Assembly: GCF_001598335.1 (NCBI RefSeq)
Contig: NZ_BCYT01000008.1
Span: 92,354 to 156,353 of the forward strand
Source of the DNA: Sphingobium abikonense NBRC 16140
GTDB taxonomy: Bacteria > Pseudomonadota > Alphaproteobacteria > Sphingomonadales > Sphingomonadaceae
Direction: 5' to 3'
DNA length: 64,000 bases
Below the pieces are notes generated by a model, which was not told the origin of the DNA, did no database searches, and worked only from the letters and a program-made list of their open reading frames with translations. Position numbers and translations under genes: made by a program. The first letter of the stretch is position 1. The number at the start of each line of letters is the position of its first letter. Below are positions 39,459-47,340 of the stretch, piece after piece.

Positions 39459-40668
39459 TTTCGACTATGTGGCGATCGACCCGGCGGGGCGCGAGCGGTC
39501 GGGCAAGGTCAAGGCCGATACGGTCGATGACGCCCGTGCCCGGCTGGACGCGCGCAAGCTGTTCATCGTGCGGCTGGAACCCGGAGCGGCCACCAAGGCG
39601 CGGCAACGGGCGGGGCTTTCGCTGCGTGCGCCACGGCTCAGCGCCAAGGAACTGACGCTGTTCACTCGCCAGCTTTCGACGCTGATCCAGGTCAGTCCGT
39701 TGGAGGAATCGCTGCGGACCATTGGCCGCCAGAGCGAGCAGGACCATGTCCGCGCCATCGTGGGCACGGTACATGGCGGCGTGCTGGAAGGGCGGCGGCT
39801 GGCCGATGCGCTGGGCGCCGAGCCGCGCAGTTTTCCGCCGCTCTATCGCGCCATGATCTCCGCCGGCGAAAGCTCGGGCAGTCTGCCGACCATCATGGAG
39901 CGACTGTCGGACCTGATGGAGCGGCAGGCGCTGATGCGATCGAAAGTGCTGACCGCCATCGCTTATCCATCGGTCCTCGCGACATTCGCCGTCTGCGTCG
40001 TCGCCGCGCTCATGATCTTCGTCGTGCCCAAGGTTGTGGAGCAATTCGACACCGTGGGACAGGAATTGCCGCTGCTGACCCGCATGGTCATGGGCCTGTC
40101 CGCGTTCCTGGCGGATTATTGGTGGTTGTTGCTGCTGTTGCTGGGCATCTCGGCTTTTGCGTTCTGGCGCGCGTTGAAGGTCGACGGTTTCCGCTACCGG
40201 TTTGACGCGACATTGCTGAGCCTCCCGCTGCTCGGCCGGCTGATTCGCGACCTGCATGCGGCTCGAATGGCGCGGACGCTGTCGACGATGGTGGCGAGTC
40301 GCCTGCCATTGATGGAGGGATTGTCACTGACCGCGAACACGGTCCACAATCGCGTGCTGCGCCGCGCATCCGACGATATTGTCGAGGCGATACGGGGCGG
40401 CGGCAGCCTGTCGGCGGCACTGCGCCGGGCCGGCGTATTTCCGCCGCTGCTCGTCTATCTCGCGGCTAGCGGTGAAAGCGCGGGTCGGCTTGACACGATG
40501 CTGGAACGCGCCGCCGACTATCTGGAGCGTGAATTTGACAGCTTCACCTCTGCTGCCCTGGCCATGCTGGAGCCGGTGATCATCATAGCGATGGGCGGCA
40601 TCGTCGCCGTCATCATTCTGTCCATCCTGCTGCCGATCCTGCAGCTGCAAAGCCTGACCGGGGCTTGA
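39451..40668 (+). CDS. gspF: Type II secretion system inner-membrane platform protein F
   Basis: Polytopic platform protein that contacts GspE and the pseudopilins. From ATG 39451 it has 405 residues, with two repeated cytoplasmic helical domains and three membrane helices (about 170-192, 218-240 and 375-400). Family marks are F-T-R-Q-L-S-T-L-I near residue 70 and G-E-S-S-G-S-L near residue 138, echoed by A-S-G-E-S-A-G-R-L near residue 345. The 5' extension of the frame lies inside gspE and is not used. Confidence 0.95.
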   Translation: MADFDYVAIDPAGRERSGKVKADTVDDARARLDARKLFIVRLEPGAATKARQRAGLSLRAPRLSAKELTLFTRQLSTLIQVSPLEESLRTIGRQSEQDHVRAIVGTVHGGVLEGRRLADALGAEPRSFPPLYRAMISAGESSGSLPTIMERLSDLMERQALMRSKVLTAIAYPSVLATFAVCVVAALMIFVVPKVVEQFDTVGQELPLLTRMVMGLSAFLADYWWLLLLLLGISAFAFWRALKVDGFRYRFDATLLSLPLLGRLIRDLHAARMARTLSTMVASRLPLMEGLSLTANTVHNRVLRRASDDIVEAIRGGGSLSAALRRAGVFPPLLVYLAASGESAGRLDTMLERAADYLEREFDSFTSAALAMLEPVIIIAMGGIVAVIILSILLPILQLQSLTGA

Positions 40669-40678
40669 AGGAGTGAAT

Positions 40679-41164
40679 ATGCTGAATTTGAACAAGATCC
40701 GGCTCGCGCTGGCCGAGAGGCAAGCGCAGCTTGCCGCCCGCCGTCCGGTGGAAAATGGCTTCACGCTGGTCGAGTTGATGGTGGTTATCGTCATCATCGG
40801 ACTGTTGGCAACCATCGTGGCAATCAACGTCATTCCCGCCACCGACACGGCGCGCATTGAGAAGGCCAAGGCGGATATCGCGACGATCGAGCAGGCGCTG
40901 GAGCAATATCGGCTCGACAATCTGACCTATCCGTCGGCATCGGATGGACTTCAGGCACTGATCAGTCCGCCCGCCTCTCTGGCGCAGCCGCAGCGCTATC
41001 GTCGCGGCGGCTATATCAAGAAGCTGCCCGATGACCCCTGGGGCCGCGCCTATGTCTATACCGTACCGGGTCGCCGGGGCGCGTTCGACATCAGTTCGCT
41101 GGGCGCCGACGGCCAGCCGGGCGGGGAACAGGAAAATGCGGACATCTATTCCAGCGAACTGTGA
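40679..41164 (+). CDS. gspG: Type II secretion system major pseudopilin G
   Basis: Main subunit of the pseudopilus piston. The 161-residue prepilin has a leader of about 28 residues ending in E-N-G, cleaved before F-T-L-V-E-L-M-V-V-I-V-I-I-G, with the conserved Glu at mature position 5. The C-terminal domain has the Ca-binding-like region L-P-D-D-P-W-G-R-A-Y-V-Y and ends D-I-Y-S-S-E-L. GAAGGAG 6 bp before ATG 40679 fixes the start; an in-frame GTG at 40673 falls in the ribosome site. Its 3' end overlaps the proposed gspH start by 29 bp. Confidence 0.94.
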   Translation: MLNLNKIRLALAERQAQLAARRPVENGFTLVELMVVIVIIGLLATIVAINVIPATDTARIEKAKADIATIEQALEQYRLDNLTYPSASDGLQALISPPASLAQPQRYRRGGYIKKLPDDPWGRAYVYTVPGRRGAFDISSLGADGQPGGEQENADIYSSEL

Positions 41165-41675
41165 AGGGACATGCCGGGCGGAACGCGCTCCAAAGGCGCG
41201 TTCCGCCCAACAGGGCTTCACGTCATGTGAGCGTTCCGCCCAACAGGGCTTCACGCTGTTGGAACTGATGGTCGTGCTGACGATCATCGGCTTCATTTCA
41301 GCGGCCGTCGTACTGGCCATCCCCGATCCGCGCGGCCGCGTGGTCGAGGATGCCGATCGCTTTGCCGCGCGCGTCGCCGCTGCGCGCGACGAAGCGGTCG
41401 TGACCGCGCGTCCCATGGGCCTTTGGGTGTCCGCATCCGGCTATGGCTTCCAGCGTCGCGATGACGGCCAATGGACGCCGCTGGAGCAAAAGCCCTTCGT
41501 CACGACCAACTGGAAGCCGGGCACGCGCGCACAGGTCGGGCGAGATGGCCGCTTGCAGATCGGCTTCGACGGCACCGGACTGCCCACCGACGCCATGACT
41601 GTGACCCTGGCGCGCGAAGGCGAGCGCGTATCCGTCCGCATCGACATGGCGGGCAAGGTGGTGGTCGATGGCTGA
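41136..41675 (+). CDS. gspH: Type II secretion system minor pseudopilin H
   Basis: Minor pseudopilin near the pseudopilus tip. The mature part starts F-T-L-L-E-L-M-V-V-L-T-I-I-G. No ATG, GTG or TTG lies in frame between the gspG stop and this point, so the start must be inside gspG; ATG 41136, preceded by AGGAA, gives 179 residues and an unusually long 38-residue leader. That leader contains R-S-A-Q-Q-G-F-T twice, 11 residues apart, so two G/F cleavage-like sites exist (G27 and G38). Only the second precedes the hydrophobic helix. See the repeat and hairpin entries. Confidence 0.85.
   Translation: MRTSIPANCEGTCRAERAPKARSAQQGFTSCERSAQQGFTLLELMVVLTIIGFISAAVVLAIPDPRGRVVEDADRFAARVAAARDEAVVTARPMGLWVSASGYGFQRRDDGQWTPLEQKPFVTTNWKPGTRAQVGRDGRLQIGFDGTGLPTDAMTVTLAREGERVSVRIDMAGKVVVDG
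41176..41208 (+). repeat. 13-bp perfect inverted repeat between gspG and the gspH mature region
   Basis: GGGCGGAACGCGC (41176-41188) and GCGCGTTCCGCCC (41196-41208) pair perfectly around a 7-nt loop. The hairpin starts 12 bp after the gspG stop, inside the gspH leader. There is no T-run. Its right arm is also the start of the first copy of the leader direct repeat. It may stabilise the upstream gspG mRNA, raising the major over the minor pseudopilins. Confidence 0.85.
41199..41255 (+). repeat. In-frame 33-nt-period direct repeat in the gspH leader
   Basis: A 24-bp sequence is repeated exactly at 41199-41222 and 41232-41255, with starts 33 nt (11 codons) apart. It encodes the doubled R-S-A-Q-Q-G-F-T. 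The unit TGTGAGCGTTCCGCC plus 18 following bases is nearly the same as the one found in gspJ. Confidence 0.9.
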
Positions 41676-42042
41676 GCGCGCGCGGCAAGGCGAAGGGGGC
41701 TTCACCCTGCTGGAAATGCTGGTGGCGCTGGCCGTATTCAGCCTGGCCGCGCTGGCGCTCGTGCGGTTGCAGGGCGTGACGCTACGCACGGCGGCGGACC
41801 TGGACAGCAAGGCGATGGGCCAGATCGTCGCGCGTAACCTGATGGTGGAGGTGCAGACCGATCCCGTGCCGCCCTCGATCGGGGAAGAATATGGCGAGGC
41901 GGTCAATGGTGGGCGCCGCTGGCGCTGGACCCGCGTGGTGAAACCGACAGACGATCGCCGCCTGCTTCAGGTCGACCTCACCGTCGATGGCCAGCCGGGC
42001 GCATCGCCGGTCGCGCTCAGCTTCGTGCGGGTGGTGGAATGA
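41668..42042 (+). CDS. gspI: Type II secretion system minor pseudopilin I
   Basis: Minor pseudopilin that nucleates the tip complex with J and K. The 124-residue protein has a short leader (M-A-E-R-A-R-Q-G-E-G-G) cleaved before F-T-L-L-E-M-L-V-A-L-A-V-F-S, followed by a small domain of the GspI type. Unlike H and J it has no leader duplication. Overlaps with gspH (8 bp) and gspJ (4 bp) show the compact operon. Confidence 0.93.
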   Translation: MAERARQGEGGFTLLEMLVALAVFSLAALALVRLQGVTLRTAADLDSKAMGQIVARNLMVEVQTDPVPPSIGEEYGEAVNGGRRWRWTRVVKPTDDRRLLQVDLTVDGQPGASPVALSFVRVVE

Positions 42043-42731
42043 AGCACAGCAATATTTCTGGCCAGCAATCCGCCGAACACGGCTTCAACCTTTGTGAGCG
42101 TTCCGCCGAACACGGTTTCACGCTGATCGAACTGCTGGTCGCATTGATGATCTTCGCGATGCTGGCGAGCGCGGGCGTGCTGCTGCTGGGAAACAGCGTA
42201 TCAGCACAGGCGCAGGTCAAGGCGCGGCTGGATGATATGGCCGCGGTGCAACGGGCTGGCGGCGCGCTGGCGAGCGACCTCGGCCAAGCCGTGCCGCGCA
42301 TCACCCGGACGGAGGCAGGCACGCTGGCCCCGGCCTTTTGGGCGCATGACGATGGGGACGCGCAGCCGGTGCTGCAATTTGTGCGCGGCGGCTGGGACAA
42401 TCTGGGCGATCTGCCGCGTCCATCGTTGCAGAAGGTTGAATATTGGGTCCGGCAGGGGCGGCTGGAGCGGCGCACCTATGCGCAGATCGATGGTGCGGCC
42501 GGCGATGATCCCGCCGCGTTGCTCGACAATGTCGAGACCGTCGTGCTGCGCTTTCGCGATGCGCAGGGGCAGTGGCAGGATGATTGGACACCAAGCCAGC
42601 CCGACCTGCTCCCCAAGGCCGTCGAAATGACGGTAACGCGTACTGGCGAGCCGCCTGTCACGATGCGCTTCCTGGTCGCGCCCGGGCCGGTCGAAAAGCT
42701 GGAAGGCGTGGAGGCGGCAGCCGATGCATGA
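42039..42731 (+). CDS. gspJ: Type II secretion system minor pseudopilin J
   Basis: Minor pseudopilin of the tip complex. The 230-residue prepilin has a 26-residue leader containing S-A-E-H-G-F twice, 11 residues apart; the second (G26) directly precedes F-T-L-I-E-L-L-V-A-L-M-I-F-A and is the functional processing site. The mature domain of about 200 residues is the usual GspJ length. The start ATG overlaps the gspI stop, which confirms that the duplicated leader is translated. Confidence 0.93.
   Translation: MKHSNISGQQSAEHGFNLCERSAEHGFTLIELLVALMIFAMLASAGVLLLGNSVSAQAQVKARLDDMAAVQRAGGALASDLGQAVPRITRTEAGTLAPAFWAHDDGDAQPVLQFVRGGWDNLGDLPRPSLQKVEYWVRQGRLERRTYAQIDGAAGDDPAALLDNVETVVLRFRDAQGQWQDDWTPSQPDLLPKAVEMTVTRTGEPPVTMRFLVAPGPVEKLEGVEAAADA
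42069..42120 (+). repeat. In-frame 33-nt-period direct repeat in the gspJ leader
   Basis: Near-identical 19-bp copies start at 42069 and 42102 (one mismatch, C/T), again 33 nt apart, and encode the doubled S-A-E-H-G-F. The second copy with its flank differs from the gspH unit at only about three of 33 positions. Confidence 0.85.
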
Positions 42732-43713
42732 TCCCGGCAAGCAGAGCGAACGTGGCGCGGCGCTGCTGACGGTGTTGTTGCTGGTTGCGGTCATGGCGGT
42801 GGTCGCCTCCACCGCGCTGGAGCGCGTTGCGCTCGCCACCCGCATGACCGGCAATGGCGGCGCGGTCGATCAGGCGCGCGCCTTCGCCGACGCGGGCACG
42901 GACATGGCGCGATTGCGGATCAACGATCTGGTCCAGTCCAACCCCGCGAAAATCACGCTGGCGGGCGGATGGATGGGCACGCCGCAGACAATTCCCGTGC
43001 CCGGCGGTATCGCGACCGCGCAAGTGACCGATGGCGGCAATTGCTTCAACCTCAACAGCGTGGTGAGCGGGCAAAGCGACGCCGCGCTTAAGGTCCGTCG
43101 GGTCGGCGTCTCGCAGTTTCAGGCGCTGCTGGAGGCATTGGGCGTTGATGCGCGGCAGGCAGCGACGGCGGCGGCCGGCCTTGCTGACTGGATCGACAGC
43201 GATACCGTGCCGCAACCGGGGGGCGCGGAGGACGAGACCTATGCCGGCATGGCGCGGCCCTATCGCGCGGCCAACCGCATGATGATCGACCCCAGCGAAC
43301 TGCGCGCCGTGGCGGGGGTGACGCCCGCGATCTATGATCTGGTGAAACCGTGGATTTGCGCCTTGCCTGTCACGGACCTGTCGCCGATCAACATCAATAC
43401 GCTGCTGCCCGCGCAAGCGCCCCTTTTCGCGATGTTGCTTCCTGGGCAATTGAGCGTAGCGCAAGCGCGGCAATTGCTGGCGCAGCGACCGGCGGACGGC
43501 TACGGCAGCACGGTGCGCTTCTGGATGCTGCCCTCCCTTGCCGGCCTGTCGCCGGCGACCGAGGTTGCCGAGCAGGTGAAGTTGAAGACGGGGTTTTTTG
43601 GAGTGACGGTTTCGGTGGATGTCGGGGGAACGCAGGTGGTGGAGCGCGCGCTGATCGATGCGCGGGAAAGCCCGGCAAAACTGGTCCGGCGCGATTGGGG
43701 CGCGGGCGCGTGA
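42724..43713 (+). CDS. gspK: Type II secretion system tip pseudopilin K
   Basis: Large pseudopilin that caps the pseudopilus. The 329-residue protein has a short leader and the segment E-R-G-A-A-L-L-T-V-L-L-L-V-A-V-M-A-V, where the processing site is before A-A-L-L and the usual Glu+5 is absent, as is normal for GspK. The large C-terminal domain contains the Ca-binding-like stretch with D-W-I-D-S-D and P-Q-P-G-G-A-E-D near residues 155-175. The start overlaps gspJ; the stop overlaps the GTG of gspL. Confidence 0.94.
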   Translation: MHDPGKQSERGAALLTVLLLVAVMAVVASTALERVALATRMTGNGGAVDQARAFADAGTDMARLRINDLVQSNPAKITLAGGWMGTPQTIPVPGGIATAQVTDGGNCFNLNSVVSGQSDAALKVRRVGVSQFQALLEALGVDARQAATAAAGLADWIDSDTVPQPGGAEDETYAGMARPYRAANRMMIDPSELRAVAGVTPAIYDLVKPWICALPVTDLSPININTLLPAQAPLFAMLLPGQLSVAQARQLLAQRPADGYGSTVRFWMLPSLAGLSPATEVAEQVKLKTGFFGVTVSVDVGGTQVVERALIDARESPAKLVRRDWGAGA

Positions 43714-44828
43714 GCAGTCGCGATGCCCTGATCCTGTTTCTGCCAGAAACCGCGGAACGGCCAGTGCGCTGGATGCGGGTGATAGATAGCGCGCTGGTCC
43801 AGTCGGGTGAGGGTGCCAACTGGCTTGCCGCTTGCGGGATAGCCGCCTTGCCAGATCAGGCACGCGTGCTGCTGGTTCCACCGGCCGCGCTGGTGACATT
43901 GCACTGGTTGGCCTATCCCGATCTTCCTGCGCGCCAAGGCCGGGCGGCCGCGCGCCTGGCGGTACTGGCAAGCGGTCTGGTCCCGGCCGACCAGCTGTTC
44001 GCCGCAACCGATGAAAATGACGATCCGTCCGTGCCGCATCTGATCGCCTTGGCCAGCCGAAGCGATATGCAGCATTGGCTGCTTTGGGCGCAGCATCACG
44101 GGCTCGACCCGGATTTGATCGTGCCCGCACCCTTGTTGATCGAAGCGCCCAAAAAGGGGTTCGGTCGCGCGATCATTGGCGGCGCGTCGGTTTTGCGGGC
44201 GCAGGACATGGCCATGCCCGAAGACATGGCGCTGCCCGAACTGATCGCCGATGCGCCCATCGTCGATGTCGCGCCGGGGGTGGTCGAGGGACGCGCCATC
44301 GCGGCGTTGGACACGCCGCCCCTCGACATGCGGCAGGGCGATTTCGCCAAACGCGTGCGTCCGTCCCTGGATCGTCGCGCGCTGCAACGAATAGCGCTGT
44401 GGAGCGGCATGATCCTGTTGCTGCTGCTGGCGACCTCGCTGATCGGGCTCGCGCGCCAGCATAGCGAGGCGAGCCGGCTGGATCGCGACAGCCTGGCGCT
44501 GGCGCAGCAGATTCTGCCCGACGCGTCGGATGCGGCGCAAGCGCAAATCGAACTGGAAGGCCGCTTGGCCGCCCGAGGTGCGGGCGGCCGCGCCTTCACC
44601 GCGCCAGTCGCTGCCTTGCTGTCGGCCATGCAGGACGCGCCTGGCGTCGCTCTGACGACCCTGTCGCGGGACGCCGACGGCATGGTGCGCGCCACATTGG
44701 CATCCGCCAAGGCCGAAGACATCAACATCGTGCTGCTCGCGCTTCAGGCGGCGGGCTTCACGATCACGGCCACGCCCTCCCAGGATCCGGGCGGTCGGAC
44801 GCTGGCGGAAATCACGGTGCACGCATGA
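43710..44828 (+). CDS. gspL: Type II secretion system protein L
   Basis: Links the cytoplasmic ATPase GspE to the membrane platform. From GTG 43710, overlapping the gspK stop by 4 bp, it has 372 residues: an actin-like cytoplasmic domain (about 1-225), one membrane helix (I-A-L-W-S-G-M-I-L-L-L-L-L, about 229-248) and a periplasmic ferredoxin-like domain. The frame is open far upstream inside gspK, but that is shadow coding. Confidence 0.9.
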   Translation: MSSRDALILFLPETAERPVRWMRVIDSALVQSGEGANWLAACGIAALPDQARVLLVPPAALVTLHWLAYPDLPARQGRAAARLAVLASGLVPADQLFAATDENDDPSVPHLIALASRSDMQHWLLWAQHHGLDPDLIVPAPLLIEAPKKGFGRAIIGGASVLRAQDMAMPEDMALPELIADAPIVDVAPGVVEGRAIAALDTPPLDMRQGDFAKRVRPSLDRRALQRIALWSGMILLLLLATSLIGLARQHSEASRLDRDSLALAQQILPDASDAAQAQIELEGRLAARGAGGRAFTAPVAALLSAMQDAPGVALTTLSRDADGMVRATLASAKAEDINIVLLALQAAGFTITATPSQDPGGRTLAEITVHA

Positions 44829-45313
44829 TGGACAGGTTGGAAAGCTACTGGGCGGAGCGTTCGACCCGGGAACGCTGGCTGCTGGGGGTGATGTTCGCGC
44901 TGCTGGCGATCGTCATCCTCTGGTTTGGCGTTGCCCTGCCGCTAGACCGGGCCCAGCGCGACGCGCGCAACCGGCTGGTGGAGGCGACCGAGCGCAATGC
45001 CGCGGTCCGCGCCACCGTCGCCCAGCTGAAGACGTTGCCGCGCGCATCCGCCAATGCCGGATCCGCCGTGCCGCTCGACCAATTTGTCGGGCAAAGCGCC
45101 GGGGAGGCCGGCCTGACGCTGGAACGCGCGCAGGCGCAGGGGAATGACCGGATGGACATCGCCATAGCATCGGTGCGCCCGATCGCGCTATTTTCCTGGC
45201 TGTCGGGTCTGGAAGCGCAGGGCGTGCGGGTCGTCACCATGAATGCGCGGCCGTCGCCCACGGCCGGGAGCATTTCGGTACAGGCCGTGCTGGAACGGGG
45301 GGAAGGGCAATGA
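44825..45313 (+). CDS. gspM: Type II secretion system protein M
   Basis: Small bitopic partner of GspL. The 162-residue protein has a cytoplasmic start S-Y-W-A-E-R-S-T-R-E-R-W, one membrane helix (about 20-40) and a periplasmic coiled-coil plus ferredoxin-like domain, with L-F-S-W-L-S-G-L-E-A-Q-G-V near residue 120 typical of GspM. Start and stop overlap gspL and gspN. Confidence 0.92.
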   Translation: MMDRLESYWAERSTRERWLLGVMFALLAIVILWFGVALPLDRAQRDARNRLVEATERNAAVRATVAQLKTLPRASANAGSAVPLDQFVGQSAGEAGLTLERAQAQGNDRMDIAIASVRPIALFSWLSGLEAQGVRVVTMNARPSPTAGSISVQAVLERGEGQ

Positions 45314-46032
45314 TGGGCCTTACCCTCTCGCGCCGCATGCGCGTCATCCTCATTCTTGCGCTGCTGCTTGGGCTTTTGATTTTCCTGCCGATGCGGGTCG
45401 CGCTGGGACTGGCCGGGCTGGAGCGGCTGGGCGTGTCCGCCCGGGCAATAAGCGGGACGGTGTGGAGCGGACGGATCGACCAATTGATGCTCGGCAATAT
45501 GCCGCTCGGGTCCGTCCGCGCCGGATTGTCGCCGATCAGCCTGTTCCTGGCCCGCGCACGGTTCGACATCGCCCGGCAGAAGGGGCTGCCCGACGATATC
45601 GCCGGGGCCATCACGGTGGGGTTCGGACGGATCGGCGTCGATGATGTGACCGGCGCCGTGCCGCTGGGACGGACGTTCGCGCCGCTGCCGGTCAGCAGCC
45701 TGATCTTGGAGGATGTCAGCGGCTATTTCTCCGGCGAACGATGTGGCCATGCCGAAGGTCGCGTGCGCGCGCGGCTGGCCGGGCAGTTTCCGGGCCTCAA
45801 TTTGTCGCAAGGGCTGTCGGGTGTCGCGGCCTGTGACGGCGACGCGCTGCTCCTGCCTCTGGTGAGCCAGTCGGGGCTGGAGAAAATCACGCTGCGCCTG
45901 TGGCGATCGGGCCGCTATGTCGCCGACATGCGGATCGAAACGACGGACGCAACCTTGGCGACGACGTTGGGGCAAGCTGGCTTTGCCGCAGAGGGGAACG
46001 CCAGGACGTTGAAGGTCGAAGGCACATTGTGA
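45310..46032 (+). CDS. gspN: Type II secretion system protein N
   Basis: An accessory inner-membrane protein of the type II system, found in a subset of systems and of uncertain role. It has 240 residues with a single N-terminal membrane helix (about 13-33) and a periplasmic beta-rich domain (S-A-R-A-I-S-G-T-V-W-S-G-R near residue 45 is characteristic). Translation is coupled to gspM and to the prepilin peptidase gene. Confidence 0.88.
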   Translation: MMGLTLSRRMRVILILALLLGLLIFLPMRVALGLAGLERLGVSARAISGTVWSGRIDQLMLGNMPLGSVRAGLSPISLFLARARFDIARQKGLPDDIAGAITVGFGRIGVDDVTGAVPLGRTFAPLPVSSLILEDVSGYFSGERCGHAEGRVRARLAGQFPGLNLSQGLSGVAACDGDALLLPLVSQSGLEKITLRLWRSGRYVADMRIETTDATLATTLGQAGFAAEGNARTLKVEGTL

Positions 46033-46775
46033 TTGATCCGCTGGCGGCGTTGATCGGCGCGCTGGCCGGCGCGATCCTTGGAAGTTTCCTTGCAACGGTG
46101 ATAGTGCGCTGGCCGCTGGGCAGGGGGGTGTTGCGCGGCCGGTCCATGTGCGACAGCTGTGGCCGCACGCTCGGCCCTCGCGACCTCATCCCTCTGGTCA
46201 GTGCCCTGCTGAGCCGCGGACGCTGCCGGTCCTGTGGCAATCGCATCGATCCGCTCCATGGTCGGGTGGAAGCTGGCTGCGCGATCATCGGAGGCATGGC
46301 GCTGGGTTTCGCGCCGGGAATGGGTGGCGTTGCGTGGGCGTGTCTTGGCTGGATACTGCTGACACTGGCGATCTTGGACTGGCGTCATTTCTGGCTGCCC
46401 GATGCGCTCACCTTTCCGCTGGCGTTCCTGGGATTTGCGCTCGGCCCCTTCGCGACCAATGTCGGCTTGTTGGATAGAGGCATTGGCGCAGCGCTGGGCT
46501 ATGCAGTGCTGTTGATCATCGCCCTGTCCTATCGCGCGATAAGGGGCAGGGATGGGCTGGGGCTGGGGGATGCCAAGCTGCTCGGCGCGCTGGGCGCGTG
46601 GTTCGGATGGCAGGCATTGCCGCTCATCCTGTTTTGTGCTGCCGGATCGGGGCTTTCGATCATGCTGCTGATGGGCAAGGCGAAATCTGCAACCGCACGC
46701 GCACCGCTCGGCACATTTCTGGCGATTGCGGCCTTGCCGGCCTGGATGCTGAAAACCTACCTGATGCCAGGATAG
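46029..46775 (+). CDS. gspO: Prepilin peptidase / N-methyltransferase
   Basis: Cleaves the leaders of the pseudopilins G-K and methylates their new N-termini. The protein has 248 residues from GTG 46029, which overlaps the gspN stop. Two CxxC pairs (C-D-S-C and C-R-S-C, near residues 40 and 65) mark the cytoplasmic zinc-binding loop. The aspartyl protease residues are in I-L-D-W-R-H near residue 117 and in G-L-G-D-A-K-L-L near residue 180. It may serve any type IV pilus in the cell too. Last gene of the secretion operon. Confidence 0.93.
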   Translation: MIDPLAALIGALAGAILGSFLATVIVRWPLGRGVLRGRSMCDSCGRTLGPRDLIPLVSALLSRGRCRSCGNRIDPLHGRVEAGCAIIGGMALGFAPGMGGVAWACLGWILLTLAILDWRHFWLPDALTFPLAFLGFALGPFATNVGLLDRGIGAALGYAVLLIIALSYRAIRGRDGLGLGDAKLLGALGAWFGWQALPLILFCAAGSGLSIMLLMGKAKSATARAPLGTFLAIAALPAWMLKTYLMPG

Positions 46776-46805
46776 GACAGTGGGCCGACGAGACTGGCGG
46801 AGCGC

Positions 46806-47318
46806 TCATTTCAAGCGGAGGGGTAGGCCCGCGACGATGAGCGTCACTTCATCACAGGCGGCGGCAACCGCTTGATTGAGGTGTCCGGCGTCGTCGCGGA
46901 ATTGCCTGGCGAGCGCATTGTCGGGAACGATGCCCCACCCCACTTCATTCGCGACCAGGATGATGGTGCCGTCAAAGCGGACGACGGCCTGCGTCAGGGT
47001 GGCCGTTTCCTCCTCGATCGGCTTGCCGGCCAGCAAGAGGTTGGACAGCCAGAGCGTCAGGCAATCGACGAGGACGATCTTGCCCTGACCCGAAAGCGCG
47101 TCGATCGCCGGTGCCAGGTCGAGCGGGGCTTCGATACAGTGCCAGCGCTCGTCCCGGTCCGCGCGATGGCAAGCGATCCGCGCGCGCATTTCGTCGTCGA
47201 ATGGCTGGGCAGTGGCGATGAAGACCGGCGCGCCCTCCGCCGCTTCTGCGCGTTTCTGGGCGTAGCGACTCTTGCCCGAGCGCGCGCCACCCAGGCAGAG
47301 GAGACGATGGCTGGTCAT
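46806..47318 (-). CDS. cobU: Adenosylcobinamide kinase / adenosylcobinamide-phosphate guanylyltransferase
   Basis: Activates cobinamide by phosphorylation and then GMP transfer to give adenosyl-GDP-cobinamide. The 170-residue protein has the P-loop G-G-A-R-S-G-K-S at residues 10-17, V-D-C-L-T-L-W-L-S-N near residue 85 and N-E-V-G-W-G-I-V-P near residue 125, all standard for CobU/CobP. It is the last gene of the btuB-to-cobU run and lies 22 bp behind cbiB. Confidence 0.95.
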   Translation of the reverse strand: MTSHRLLCLGGARSGKSRYAQKRAEAAEGAPVFIATAQPFDDEMRARIACHRADRDERWHCIEAPLDLAPAIDALSGQGKIVLVDCLTLWLSNLLLAGKPIEEETATLTQAVVRFDGTIILVANEVGWGIVPDNALARQFRDDAGHLNQAVAAACDEVTLIVAGLPLRLK

Positions 47319-47340
47319 AACGAACAGTCCTTGTTTGCGG

